Shown here: piece by piece, positions 16,730-27,940 of the stretch | Position numbering within the stretch: position 1 is the first letter of the stretch | How the letters are laid out: each line of letters begins with the position of its first letter | NCBI GenBank assembly: GCA_965220835.1 | Contig: OZ244842.1 | Location: forward strand, 3,906,001-3,970,000 | Direction of reading: 5' to 3' | Source of the DNA: Azophilus sp965220835 | GTDB taxonomy: Bacteria; Pseudomonadota; Gammaproteobacteria; Pseudomonadales; Azotimanducaceae | DNA length: 64,000 nt | Position numbers and translations under genes: made by a program | The notes under the pieces: generated by a model | Databases searched by the model: none | What the model was told of the DNA's origin: nothing | What the model saw: the letters and a program-made list of their open reading frames with translations, nothing else

Positions 16730-17965
16730 ATGCCGAACACCATCGCCAGCGCTTCGCAAACCACTGACCCTTTCGCGCCCTGGACGTTGAAGGGGCTGAC
16801 TTTGCGCAACCGCTTCATCAAGGCCGCCACCTTTGAGGGCCACTGCCCCGGCGGCCGTCCGCATCGGGAAGGGCTGGCGGGCTTTCACGAGGCGTTCGCC
16901 AAAGGCGGCGTTGCGCTTTGCACCTTGGCCTATGGCGCGGTGGAGGCGGGAGGCCGCACCTTTGACGACCAAATGTGCCTCAAGGACGACATTCTGGACG
17001 ACCTGCGCTACATCACCGACGCCATTCACCGGCACGGCGCCAAGGCCGCCATTCAGCTCGCCCACTGCGGCGGCTCCTCAAAGTGGAGCGGCTGGATCGG
17101 CAAGCGGGCGCGGGGACCGAGCAACGGTTTCAATGGCCTTGGCATGTTCGTGGGCACCCCCTTGGCGCGGGCCCTGCGCCTTGATGAACTGCCGAAACTG
17201 GCCGATGACTACCGGGTCAGTGCCGAGCGGGCAGTGGCGGCGGGTTTCGACGCGGTGGAACTGCACATGGGGCATGGCTACTTGCTGAGCCAGTTCCTAA
17301 GCCCGGCAGTGAACAAGCGCCGCGATGAATTCGGCGGCTCACTGGAGAACCGCGCCCGGTTTCCCTTGCAGGTGATTCGCGCCGTGCGCGATGGCGTGGG
17401 CGATGCCGTGCCCATCGTGGTCAAGATGAACCTCCGCGATGGCTTTCGCGGCGGCTTGGAAATCCAGGACAGCGTTGCCTTCGCCAAGTTGCTGGCTGCC
17501 AACGAGGCCGACGCGCTGGTCCTCACCGGCGGCTTTACCTCGAAGAGCGCCATGTACCTGTTTCGCGGCCCGACCTTCGTGCATGAGCTGATCAAGGCGC
17601 AGCGGCGCAAGATCGACAAGCTGGTGTATCGCATGGCGGCACCCGCCATGAAGTCGCTGCCCTTTGAGGAGCTCTACTTTCTCGACCTAGCCAAGCAGGT
17701 GATGGCAGCGGTGGACTTGCCGTTGATTTGCATTGGCGGCGTGCAAAGCCTTGCCAGCGTGCGCCGCGCCTTGGGCGAGGGCTTTGAGGCGGTGCAGCTT
17801 GGCCGCGCCCTGATTCACGACCCGGCTTTGGTGCGGCACTACGAGGACGGCTCAAAGGCCGAATCGGGCTGCACCGTGTGCAACCGCTGCGTCGCCGAAA
17901 TGGACCGCGACGGCGTGCGCTGCGTGCTCAACGACGCCTTGCCGGCGCGGATCCGAGTGGCCTGA
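16730..17965 (+). CDS. Old-Yellow-Enzyme family NADH:flavin oxidoreductase
   Basis: 411 aa FMN TIM-barrel enzyme. Marks include LTLRNRFIKAATFEG at the first strand, AAIQLAHCGG, the active-site strand VELHMGHGYLLSQFLSP, and DEFGGSLENRARFPLQVIRAVR, which is typical of the 2,4-dienoyl-CoA-reductase branch. The phosphate-binding end reads ICIGGVQS and VQLGRALIHDP. A cysteine-rich tail (CTVCNRC...C) recalls the 4Fe-4S site of 2,4-dienoyl-CoA reductase, but the following flavodoxin-like domain is absent. It should reduce an activated C=C bond with NAD(P)H. The start codon is at 16730, divergent from receptor 2. In this setting an enone of the steroid-like substrate is a plausible target. Confidence 0.87.
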   Translation: MPNTIASASQTTDPFAPWTLKGLTLRNRFIKAATFEGHCPGGRPHREGLAGFHEAFAKGGVALCTLAYGAVEAGGRTFDDQMCLKDDILDDLRYITDAIHRHGAKAAIQLAHCGGSSKWSGWIGKRARGPSNGFNGLGMFVGTPLARALRLDELPKLADDYRVSAERAVAAGFDAVELHMGHGYLLSQFLSPAVNKRRDEFGGSLENRARFPLQVIRAVRDGVGDAVPIVVKMNLRDGFRGGLEIQDSVAFAKLLAANEADALVLTGGFTSKSAMYLFRGPTFVHELIKAQRRKIDKLVYRMAAPAMKSLPFEELYFLDLAKQVMAAVDLPLICIGGVQSLASVRRALGEGFEAVQLGRALIHDPALVRHYEDGSKAESGCTVCNRCVAEMDRDGVRCVLNDALPARIRVA

Positions 17966-17970
17966 ACGCC

Positions 17971-17992
17971 CTTCGGGGCTGCCGAAGCCCCC
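17971..17992. terminator. Possible hairpin between convergent OYE and Rieske genes
   Basis: Two alternative 6-bp stems overlap here: CTTCGG/CCGAAG and GGGGCT/AGCCCC. It lies just after the OYE stop codon in a 78-bp convergent gap. No U-run follows, so this is a weak call based on structure and place. Confidence 0.25.
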
Positions 17993-18043
17993 ATGCTTGA
18001 GCTGGAGCGCCGGCAACGCCCCGCTGGCGGCAAACGGGCTTCG

Positions 18044-19165
18044 TCATGAGCGGCGTGCAGCGGCCTTTCGGTACTTTTCCCACTCAGGCCCCGCGTAAAA
18101 CTGGCGGAAGAAGTTGCGGAAGTCGTTGATGGGGCCATCCCCGGCGCACAGCGGGGCTTGGTCGATGTAGGCTTGTCGGTCCCAGATCACCTTGTCCTGA
18201 TCGAGCTGCTTGCAAATGTCGCGGATCACCGCCTTGGCGACGCCGCGGTTGGGGCCGTCCCGGTCGGCCTTCAGTTGCGTGAAGGCGAAGCGCAAATGGG
18301 TGACGTCCCTGGCGATGGGCGTGACGCCGGTCACCAGCAAGGTCTCGCAGATGCCCGTGAAGCGCGTCCAAGGCTGCCCGGCGCCGTCCACGCCGTAGGC
18401 GATGGCGCCATCGACCAAGCCGCGCGGGGTGCCCATGCGGATGCGGACTTCGGCGGTGCGCCGGTGACCCTCGTAGCGGATGTCGTAATCGGGGTTGTCC
18501 ACCACGCCGTGAACGTACTTGAAGTGGGCGCTGTCCGCCCCGTTCTCCGCCAGCGCCTGCATGGGGCCATGGACGATCCACTCGTGCTTTTCAAAGTCGG
18601 TCCAGTCCGGGTGGCCCACTTCCTCGAAGGCCCGAAGCTCGTAAAGCGGCGCAACATGTTCCGGATGCCACCAGGCCCAAACGAAGCCGTTGACCTCCGC
18701 CGTCGGGTAGCTGCGCTCGCAGGCTGGCCGCTTCATCTTCGGCGGAATGGACTTGGAATAGGGCACCTGCACCGCCCGGCCTTCCCCATCCCACCGCCAG
18801 GAGTGAAACGGGCATTGCAGGTGCGAGCCATCCACCTTGCCGCCGTACCCCATGTGGGCGCCCAAGTGCGGGCAATAGGCGTCCAGCAGCCGTGCAGCGC
18901 CGTCTTCGCCGCGCCAGAGCACGAGCTCGCGCTCAAAGTAGCGCAGCGGCTTGACCTCGCCGACCGCCAGTTCGTCGCTGTAGCACAGGGCGAACCAGCC
19001 GAAGGGCATGGGCAGCCCGTCGATGTTGCGCTCCGCCGCCGAGCGGCCGTTTTCAATCGGCGCCATGCGCCAGTCGAGCAGCGCCTCCCCTTGGAGCCGG
19101 TCAAGTTGCTGCCACACCAGCGCCGGTGCGGTGCGCGCGTCCTGCAAGTCAATGGCCTCGCTCAT
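18044..19165 (-). CDS. Rieske non-haem iron oxygenase, component C (KshA-like)
   Basis: 373 aa, with AGGAGA shortly before the ATG at 19165. Ligands of the [2Fe-2S] cluster are C98-x-H100 and C118-x2-H121 (17-residue gap); the mononuclear iron site is D211-x2-H214-x4-H219. It is most like the first Rieske protein of the window (CPHLGAHMGYGGKVDG against CPHLGAHLGHGGKVVG, shared FGWFA and FRQFY segments), with about 45 extra N-terminal residues. It sits 70 nt after argS on the same strand, an odd place for a catabolic gene, and could be read through from argS or have its own promoter in that gap. Function as a ring hydroxylase is well supported; the substrate is not. Confidence 0.88.
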   Translation of the reverse strand: MSEAIDLQDARTAPALVWQQLDRLQGEALLDWRMAPIENGRSAAERNIDGLPMPFGWFALCYSDELAVGEVKPLRYFERELVLWRGEDGAARLLDAYCPHLGAHMGYGGKVDGSHLQCPFHSWRWDGEGRAVQVPYSKSIPPKMKRPACERSYPTAEVNGFVWAWWHPEHVAPLYELRAFEEVGHPDWTDFEKHEWIVHGPMQALAENGADSAHFKYVHGVVDNPDYDIRYEGHRRTAEVRIRMGTPRGLVDGAIAYGVDGAGQPWTRFTGICETLLVTGVTPIARDVTHLRFAFTQLKADRDGPNRGVAKAVIRDICKQLDQDKVIWDRQAYIDQAPLCAGDGPINDFRNFFRQFYAGPEWEKYRKAAARRS

Positions 19166-19235
19166 GATTTTCTCCTGATGGTAGGGCTTGCGGCAGTGGG
19201 TCGACTCTTGAATCAGCTTTGCGCCCGGCGAGCGA

Positions 19236-20939
19236 CTACATTCTGGAGATCGTGTAGATGCCCAGAAGGCCTAAGCCCGTGCGCAGGGTGCGGGCGGTTT
19301 GCTGGGCGAACCGCAGCCGGTTGGTGCGCTCTGCGCCCTCGGCCGCCAGAATGGGGCATTGCTCGTAGAAGCGCGTGAATTTGGTGGCAAGTTCGTAAAG
19401 GTAGGCACAGAGGGTGTGCGGATAGCCGTCCTCGGCGACTTGCTCCACCACTTCCTGCAGGCGTGCCAGGACGAAGGCCAGGTCCCGCTCCGCAGCGGCG
19501 GCCGGCTGGGCTTGGCCGTCCAAGGACTGCGGATCGACTTGCCCACGCCGGAAGAGGCTTTGAATGCGGGCGTAGGCGTACAGCAGATAGGGCGCGGTGT
19601 TGCCCTCGAAGGCCAGCATCTGCTCCCAGTCGAACTGATAGTCGCTGGTCCGGTTCTTGGACAGGTCCGCGTACTTGACCGCGCCGATGCCCACCTCCCG
19701 CGCCACCTTGGCCTGCTCCCGGGCATTGAGCTGCGGGTTCTTTTCGCGCACCAGGCGCGCGGCGCGGGCTTCGGCCTCATCCAAAAGCGCGGTCAGCTTG
19801 ATCACGTCGCCCTCTCGTGTTCTGAACGGCTTGCCGTCCTTGCCGAGCATGGCGCCGAACGGCATGTGCTCAAGGCTCAAGTCCGCGCCGGCAATGCCGG
19901 CTTGGCGGGCCACGGCGAAAACCTGCTTGAAGTGAAACGCTTGGCGGCTGTCGGTGAAGTACAGGGCGCGGTCGGCCCCAAGCGCCTGGGCACGGTGGCT
20001 GATCGCCGCCAGGTCGGTGGTGGCGTACAGGTAGGCGCCATCGGACTTTTGCACGATCAAGGGCGTGATGCTGCCGTCCTTGCGGCTGAACTCGGGCAGA
20101 AAGACGCAGCGCGCGCCATCCGATTCGGTCAGCAGGCCTTGGGTGTCCAGCGCCTCGATCACGCCGGGCAGGGCGTCGTTGTAGGCGCTTTCGGCCATGA
20201 CGTCTTCGGGGCCCAAGCTCGCGCCCAGCCGTTCGTAGAGCGTTTGGCAGTGATCCAGGGAAATCTGGATGAACCGCTGCCATTGCGCCCGGGCGCCCGC
20301 CTCGCCGGCTTGCAGGGCGACCACCATGGCTCGGCTGGCCGCCTGAAACTCGGGATCCCTGTCGAAGCGCTCCTTGGCCGCACGGTAGTAGGCCTCCAAG
20401 TCGCTCAACGAATCGGAGTCCGTGCCGCCGTCTTCAAAGTGCGCGAGCAGCATGCCGAACTGGGTGCCCCAATCGCCCACATGGTTTTGCCGAATGACCT
20501 GATGGCCCAAGGCTTCGAGCACGCGCGCCACCGCATCGCCAATGATGGTGCTGCGCAGATGGCCGACGTGCATCTCCTTGGCCAGGTTGGGGCACGAATA
20601 GTCCACCACAACGGTCTGCGGGTGGTCGGCCTTGTCGATCACCGGCGCTTCCAAATCCAGCCTGTCGGCCAGGAATTGATCGGCCAGCCGGATGTTGAGA
20701 AATCCTGGCCCGGCCACCTCCACGGCCGCCGTCACGTCGTCAGCGTCGAGGCGGTCAATCACTTGGGCGGCGAGCTGGCGAGGATTGGCCTTTACCGCCT
20801 TGGCGGCGGCCATCACCCCGTTGGCCTGGTAGTGGCCATACTCAGGCCTGGACGCGGTTTGGACGAGCGCAGGCGCTTGCGCGCCGCAGTCCTTCAGCGC
20901 AGCCTCAATGCGGGCGGACAGGAGCCGTTTGACGTTCAT
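19236..20939 (-). CDS. argS: Arginyl-tRNA synthetase
   Basis: 567 aa class I synthetase that charges tRNA-Arg. The N-terminal additional domain is present (RIEAALKDCG...YGHYQANGVMAAAK). The HIGH signature is HVGH within CPNLAKEMHVGHLRSTIIGD, followed by GHQVIRQNHVGDWGTQFG, which is diagnostic for ArgS. The C-terminal anticodon-binding helical domain ends with RTGLGLLGIYTISRM. Length matches bacterial ArgS. The cold-shock-domain gene lies 28 nt upstream on the same strand, so both may share a transcript. An essential housekeeping gene in the middle of a catabolic region. Confidence 0.97.
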   Translation of the reverse strand: MNVKRLLSARIEAALKDCGAQAPALVQTASRPEYGHYQANGVMAAAKAVKANPRQLAAQVIDRLDADDVTAAVEVAGPGFLNIRLADQFLADRLDLEAPVIDKADHPQTVVVDYSCPNLAKEMHVGHLRSTIIGDAVARVLEALGHQVIRQNHVGDWGTQFGMLLAHFEDGGTDSDSLSDLEAYYRAAKERFDRDPEFQAASRAMVVALQAGEAGARAQWQRFIQISLDHCQTLYERLGASLGPEDVMAESAYNDALPGVIEALDTQGLLTESDGARCVFLPEFSRKDGSITPLIVQKSDGAYLYATTDLAAISHRAQALGADRALYFTDSRQAFHFKQVFAVARQAGIAGADLSLEHMPFGAMLGKDGKPFRTREGDVIKLTALLDEAEARAARLVREKNPQLNAREQAKVAREVGIGAVKYADLSKNRTSDYQFDWEQMLAFEGNTAPYLLYAYARIQSLFRRGQVDPQSLDGQAQPAAAAERDLAFVLARLQEVVEQVAEDGYPHTLCAYLYELATKFTRFYEQCPILAAEGAERTNRLRFAQQTARTLRTGLGLLGIYTISRM

Positions 20940-20967
20940 GGAGCCAGTTTGCGGACGGTGCGGCCGG

Positions 20968-21426
20968 CTAGAGCGCCGTCACGTTTTCGGCGCACAGCCC
21001 CTTTTCGTTTTCGCCGACCTGAAAGCTCACCGGGCGCCCGTCATAGAGCTGCGGGCGCTCTCCCTGATCCGCGCGAATGGCCCGCTTGTGAACGAAGATC
21101 TCGCTGCGGTCCGCGCGAATGATGAAGCCGAAGCCCTTGGCCTCGTCAAACCACTTGACCGTGCCCTCCTCGCGCTTGCCGCCGTCGATCAAGCGGGTGC
21201 GGGGCTCCCGGGCCGCCCTTCTAGCCGGCCGCCGCCTTGGCTTGGCGGGAGCGGCGGCCGCGTGCTGGTGCGCTAGGCGGGCGTTGAACAGCCCATTGAC
21301 CGCCAAGGCGAAAAAGGTGAGCAGCAGCAGTGCGAAGTAGTCGCCGGCAAAGAAGCGTGAGTATGCCTCGGTAACGAGGGCCGCCAGCACCAGGGCGCTG
21401 GCCGTGACGATGATGTAGGTGCGCAT
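20968..21426 (-). CDS. Membrane-anchored cold-shock-domain protein
   Basis: 152 aa. Two hydrophobic segments at about residues 4-19 and 28-46 form a membrane hairpin. A basic, Ala/Pro/Arg-rich linker (about 58-80) leads to a C-terminal cold-shock domain starting GTVKWFDEAKGFGFI (88-102). Both nucleic-acid-binding motifs are visible: RNP1-like KGFGFI and RNP2-like FVHKRAI. Free CspA-type proteins are about 70 aa and soluble; here the domain would be tethered to the inner membrane with the RNA-binding part in the cytoplasm. It precedes argS by 28 nt and is divergent from katG. Related proteins pair a cold-shock domain with DUF1294 membrane helices in the reverse order. Role unknown. Confidence 0.8.
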   Translation of the reverse strand: MRTYIIVTASALVLAALVTEAYSRFFAGDYFALLLLTFFALAVNGLFNARLAHQHAAAAPAKPRRRPARRAAREPRTRLIDGGKREEGTVKWFDEAKGFGFIIRADRSEIFVHKRAIRADQGERPQLYDGRPVSFQVGENEKGLCAENVTAL

Positions 21427-21717
21427 GACTCGGTTCCATATGGTTGTTGGTGAGAGTTTGTTGGTGAGCGCTCAATGCGAAAACAGGGGAAAGGGAAAAA
21501 AGTCTAACATGAGGCCTTCCAGCTTGGAGACTCCCAGGGTGCGCCGAAGGTATGCTGAACGCTTGCAGTGGCCTGCCTGGGATGCGTTCCGCGTCCAGTA
21601 CCGTCCCAGCCTCCACAGCCCGCTTCAACGTTAGCGTTCGGAAACATCAATTTGACGTATCGATCCCGCCCCCGGTAGATTGGGCCAGTCATTGCTTGGA
21701 GTTTCGGGAGGTCCGCA

Positions 21718-23937
<2,220 letters not shown>

Positions 23938-24098
23938 GCGCGCCGTCTCGCCCTAGATGCGGCGCATGCCAGAGCGGGCGCGGGTTCTTGTGCCCGGCGC
24001 GAGGCGAACTGATCTGCTTTGTCTGAGGTCGTCTAGCCCAGGGCCTTGCGGCTGGCGTACACTCAGGCCAATTGATGCCAACGTTGCGGAGGAACAAC

Positions 24099-24386
24099 AT
24101 GCCCAGGTACGTGATTGAGAGAGACATTCCCGAGATCGGCTCGGCCGAACGGGACGCACTGCGCGAGGCCTCGCAGAAGTCGAACGGCGTGCTCGCTGAA
24201 ATGAAGGCTGAGAACAAGAACATCCAGTGGGAGCACTCCTATGTCGCCGGCGACAAGACGTTCTGCATCTACATCGCCGACGATCCGGGCCTGATCGCTG
24301 AACACGCCCAGCGCAGCGGCTTCCCGGCCAGCCAAGTCACCCCAGTCAAACGCATGATCGACCCGGTGACGGCCGAGGCGGACTGA
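24099..24386 (+). CDS. DUF4242 (SCO4226-like) small protein
   Basis: 95 aa from the ATG at 24099, chosen over an upstream ATG because GCGGAGGA lies 6 nt before it. MPRYVIERDIPEIGS, the AL(R)EASQKSNGVLAEM helix, IQWEHSYVAGDKTFCIYIADD and the tail HAQRSGFPASQVTPVKRMIDP match the DUF4242 family throughout. These are small ferredoxin-fold-like proteins; a Streptomyces member, SCO4226, binds nickel. No metal-transport gene is adjacent. It follows katG by about 160 nt on the same strand. Function in this organism is unknown. Confidence 0.85.
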   Translation: MPRYVIERDIPEIGSAERDALREASQKSNGVLAEMKAENKNIQWEHSYVAGDKTFCIYIADDPGLIAEHAQRSGFPASQVTPVKRMIDPVTAEAD

Positions 24387-24472
24387 GGAACCTCCTCATG
24401 GGGATACCGGCAATTGCGCCAGAGAGTCGGTGCGGCAGAAACCGGTGCTGACGTTCTGGGCGGACTAGGAAC

Positions 24473-26824
24473 TCAACGCAGCGCTCCGGCCTGCTCCAAC
24501 TCGGCCATCTTGGCGTCGTCGTAACCCAGAATCTCCTTGAGCACAGGCTCGTTGTCGATGCCGAAGTGCGGGGCGGCGGCGGGCGCTGTGGGTTGGGTTC
24601 GGGAGAAGCGCAGGCGGGTGCTTTCAATCGTCACCTCGCCGAAATCCCGATGCGGCGCGCATAGGAAGTGCTGGCGGTGCTTGAGTTGCGCATCGTCGAA
24701 CAGGTCATGGGTGTCCAAGGCGCGGTGGGCGGGGACGCTTAAGGCCTGCAAGGCGCTTTCCACAGCAGCGCCGTCGAGGTCTTCCAGCCAAGCCGAGAGC
24801 CGTTCATCGAGTTCGTCGTGGCGGCGTTGACGCTCCTCGAAGGTCCAATCCTGGGCAGCCAGCAACGCCGCATCGCCGCTGTAGCCACACAACCGCCGCC
24901 ACTCGGCATCGTCCCGCACGCTGAGCGCCAGCCACCGGTCTTCGCCCTGCACGCGATAGATGCCCTGAGGTGCGTAGCGCCCGTCGCGGTTGCCCTGCGC
25001 CTCGGCCACCTTGCCGTCTCGCCAATAGGCGACGCACTGCGGGGCCAGAAACTGCAGCGCCGCTTCGGCTTGGCTCATGTCGATGTGCTGGCCTTGGCCG
25101 GTGCGTTGGCGTTCCTTCAGCGCCAGGAGGATGGCCAAGGCGTTGAAGCGCACCGAGGTGAAATCGGTGTAAGGGCCGTAGCAGCCCGTCGGCGCTTCGC
25201 CGGGCAGGCCGGTCAGCGCGTGGAAGCCGCACACCGCAGCGGCCAGATTGCCGTAGCCTGCGTAGTTGCGCCAAGCGCCGGTTTGGCCGAGCAGGGCGCT
25301 GGAAATCATGATGAGGTCTGGATTGAGGGCGGACGCCGCCGCATAGCCAAAGCCCATGCGTTCGATGGCGCCGGGAGCGAAGGACTCCGTGAACACGTCC
25401 GCCCAGCGGATCAGGTCGCGCAACACCGCCTTGCCCTCGGCGGTGGTGAGGTCCAAGGTGATGTTGAGCTTGTTGGCGTTGGTGCTGTGATGGGCCGCGG
25501 CCCGTTCGGGCGCCATGGTGCCATCGATGTAGGGCGGCACGTTGCGCAGCATGTCAACCTTGCGGGTTGACTCCACATGCACCACGGTCGCACCGTAGTC
25601 GGCCAGCATGCGCGTGGCGCCGGGCCCCGCGACCACCCAGAACAGGTCCACCACCTTGACGCCCGCCAATGGCAGTTCCGGTGGGGTTGAACCCGGTCTC
25701 CTGGATTGGGCGGCTTGCGGGCCCGCAGCGGGCGGTGGCGAGGCGCCGAGCGGCAAGGGCGTTCGGGAGAACTTGGCGAAGGCACCCAGGCGTTTGCCGG
25801 AGGGGCCGTCCAAAGCGCAGCCGCGCTCAGCCATGTGGGCGCTGTCGAGAATGTCGCCAAGATCCAGCACAGGCGCCAGCAGCAGCCTCCGGCTGGCCGC
25901 CGCTTCCATGATCTCGGCCTTGGTTCGACTGGCCAGCAGACGCTCGATGCCGTCCTGCACCGGCGCCCAAGACTTGGCGCTGATTTGGCCCGCCATCATT
26001 TGCGCGGCGACAGTGCCCCAGTCCCAGCGTAAGTCGGCTGCGCTGCAGTGCCCTTCCCCATGCACCCAATCCATGAGCCGCACCATGAAGTCCGCTATCG
26101 GCGGCAGGATGCCCTGCAAGGCCACCACCCAACCGTCCGCGCATCGAAACTGGGTCTTCACGGAGACCTCGCCGATGGCTAGGGCGAAGGCGGCGCGCTC
26201 AGCGCGAGGGTGGGCGGCGGGCTTGTCCAAGCTGCGGCACAGCAGGGCCAAGGTCATGGACTGCTGCGCCGAGACGTCGAGTTCTTGGCCGAGACCGGTG
26301 CGCGCCCGGTCGGCGAGGGCAATCAGCACGCCCACCGCCGCGTCCGCGGATGCGTGGCCTTGCGCCTGGTCGGCGCTGATGCGCAGCGGCGGCCCTGCCG
26401 CAGTGCCGCAGAGATAGGCATGCCCGGAGGCGGCAGCGAGGGTGAGGTCGGTGCTGGCGTACTCGGCCTTGGGCCCGGTGGCGCCGAAACCGGTGATCGA
26501 CACTTGGATCAAGCCGGGGTTGATCCGGCGCAGTTCGTCCGCCCGAAGGCCCAGCGCATCGAGTTCGCCAAAGGGCTGTGACGTCAGCAGCACGTCGGCT
26601 TCCGCGGCAAACGCTTGAACCAGTTGCGGCGCCCTTGGCCAGTCGATGACCTCAAGTCGCTTGCCCAGGGTGTAGGCCTGCCAAAACGGACTGGACAGAC
26701 GGTCCGCGGCTTCCGGCTTCACCAATTGGTGAACATGGGCCCCCGCGTCGGCCAGCAACTGACCGCACATCAAGCCCATCTCGTCGGTGAGGTCGAGGAC
26801 GTTGATGTCGCCTAGGCAAGCCAT
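24473..26824 (-). CDS. Tandem (two-domain) family III CoA-transferase, CaiB/BaiF type
   Basis: 783 aa from the ATG at 26824, made of two class III CoA-transferase domains in one chain. The first starts MACLGDINVLDLTDEMGLM and has TGLGQELDVSAQQS. After a Pro/Ala-rich linker near residue 390, the second starts LAGVKVVDLFWVVAGPGATRMLADYGATV, with GYGNLAAAVCGFHALTG, an Asp in GPYTDFTS at the catalytic position, and TGQGQHIDMSQAEAALQ. Such enzymes move CoA from one carboxylic acid to another. Usual members are one domain of about 400 aa acting as interlocked dimers; a fusion could form the dimer within one chain. An in-frame GTG at 26869 overlaps the upstream stop (GTGA) and could instead be the start. 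It probably activates an acid from the degradation route. Confidence 0.87.
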   Translation of the reverse strand: MACLGDINVLDLTDEMGLMCGQLLADAGAHVHQLVKPEAADRLSSPFWQAYTLGKRLEVIDWPRAPQLVQAFAAEADVLLTSQPFGELDALGLRADELRRINPGLIQVSITGFGATGPKAEYASTDLTLAAASGHAYLCGTAAGPPLRISADQAQGHASADAAVGVLIALADRARTGLGQELDVSAQQSMTLALLCRSLDKPAAHPRAERAAFALAIGEVSVKTQFRCADGWVVALQGILPPIADFMVRLMDWVHGEGHCSAADLRWDWGTVAAQMMAGQISAKSWAPVQDGIERLLASRTKAEIMEAAASRRLLLAPVLDLGDILDSAHMAERGCALDGPSGKRLGAFAKFSRTPLPLGASPPPAAGPQAAQSRRPGSTPPELPLAGVKVVDLFWVVAGPGATRMLADYGATVVHVESTRKVDMLRNVPPYIDGTMAPERAAAHHSTNANKLNITLDLTTAEGKAVLRDLIRWADVFTESFAPGAIERMGFGYAAASALNPDLIMISSALLGQTGAWRNYAGYGNLAAAVCGFHALTGLPGEAPTGCYGPYTDFTSVRFNALAILLALKERQRTGQGQHIDMSQAEAALQFLAPQCVAYWRDGKVAEAQGNRDGRYAPQGIYRVQGEDRWLALSVRDDAEWRRLCGYSGDAALLAAQDWTFEERQRRHDELDERLSAWLEDLDGAAVESALQALSVPAHRALDTHDLFDDAQLKHRQHFLCAPHRDFGEVTIESTRLRFSRTQPTAPAAAPHFGIDNEPVLKEILGYDDAKMAELEQAGALR

Positions 26825-26865
26825 CGGCGGCAGGTCGCCCTCCGACGGGCTGCGACTCGGGGCGC

Positions 26866-27846
26866 TCACTTGGCCTTTCCAGTTGAGTGGCGGGTTCCGG
26901 CTCCATGCGTTGCCGCGGCAGTGCGCTGCCGTTGCAGGATGAGCATGACCCGCATGCTGGCGACCACGGCGCTGATGTGCCGGTGCAGGGCGAACTCCTG
27001 GTACAGCGGGTCTTCGCTCAACAGCACGCACCGGGCTTGGGCGCCGCAGCGAAAGCGCGTGTTGCGGCCAAAGTTGTTGCCTGCGGGGCCGTATTCGCCA
27101 AACTTGCCGGGATCCTCGTTCAGGGTCCAAAACGCTTCCCAAGAAGCCGGCAAGCCAAACATTGGCGCTTCGATGGCCGTTAGCGTGTCCTCCGCGGTTT
27201 CCCGGAGCACGCCGTCGTAGCCCGCGGTGTTGGCCAGCACATGGCCGCAGCTGCTCTGCACGGCCGCCGCCACCCGATCCTCGTCGATGGGAAAGCCGTT
27301 GAAGCGGTCCTTGAGGCCCAACCGCCACCAGCGGGAGGCGTATACCGGTGCTGCGTGAGCAGGGGAGGTGACGTCCTGCACGTAGTTCAAAATGCGCCCG
27401 GCAAAGGGGAAGGCTTCAACGCCGCGCCCGGCAGCGGCCAGTGCGCGCAGTTGCTGGTCGAAGTGTTGGTGGAAGCGGGTATCGATCACCCACAGGATGT
27501 CGCGGTCGCCGACGCCGCTGCGATCATAGTAGTTCCAGCGCATCATGCGCACGAAGATGTTGGTTTCGGCCTGCCGGGCGTTGGCCCGGGCGATCATGCG
27601 CACCTGCAGGGCGCTGACCGGTGGGGTAGCACGGCCTGCCAGGCAGCGGTTGAGTTGCTTGGCCGCCAAAAAAGTCAGCTTTTGGTGAATCGGGGACTCA
27701 TAAGCGGCGGGTGCCGTGGCCAATGCCAAGGCCAAGCCGGCCAAGGACAGGCGAGCGATGGTTCGCCGAAGTGACAGACTGCGAGGCGCCAAGCTCATCA
27801 GTCTGCTGGCTGGGGCGCTTTGAAGTTGGCGGGGCAAGGTCATCAT
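26866..27846 (-). CDS. Exported protein with a D-x5-H motif reminiscent of zinc phospholipase C / P1 nuclease
   Basis: About 326 aa if translation begins at the ATG at 27846; an ATG at 27798 is also possible and no clear ribosome site decides. A signal peptide (TIARLSLAGLALALATAPAA) is followed by YESPIHQKLTFLAAKQLN and by NYVQDVTSPAHAAPVYASRWW. The QD-x5-H segment and N-terminal His recall zinc-dependent phospholipase C / S1-P1 nuclease folds, though the His expected four residues before the Asp is Asn. Cys pairs near the C-terminus (RCGAQARC) may form disulphides. It is divergent from the alcohol dehydrogenase and its stop overlaps a possible start of the CoA-transferase. The family call is tentative. 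Confidence 0.55.
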   Translation of the reverse strand: MMTLPRQLQSAPASRLMSLAPRSLSLRRTIARLSLAGLALALATAPAAYESPIHQKLTFLAAKQLNRCLAGRATPPVSALQVRMIARANARQAETNIFVRMMRWNYYDRSGVGDRDILWVIDTRFHQHFDQQLRALAAAGRGVEAFPFAGRILNYVQDVTSPAHAAPVYASRWWRLGLKDRFNGFPIDEDRVAAAVQSSCGHVLANTAGYDGVLRETAEDTLTAIEAPMFGLPASWEAFWTLNEDPGKFGEYGPAGNNFGRNTRFRCGAQARCVLLSEDPLYQEFALHRHISAVVASMRVMLILQRQRTAAATHGAGTRHSTGKAK

Positions 27847-27940
27847 GTTTTGTGCCGAGGCGTTTTCGGATAGTAGCAATCCGCACCCCCCTTTGGCACA
27901 CTGCCCGCCTCGCCAATCCAGCTTGCGAATGAGGGAACTT

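Noticed and set aside
19299..21122. Plus-strand open frame (607 aa) opposite argS
   Set aside because: argS is unambiguous on the other strand; the frame has no recognisable motif.
26870..27328. Upstream extension of the CoA-transferase frame
   Set aside because: It overlaps the gene of the exported protein in another frame and has no family similarity; starts at 26824 or 26869 fit better.
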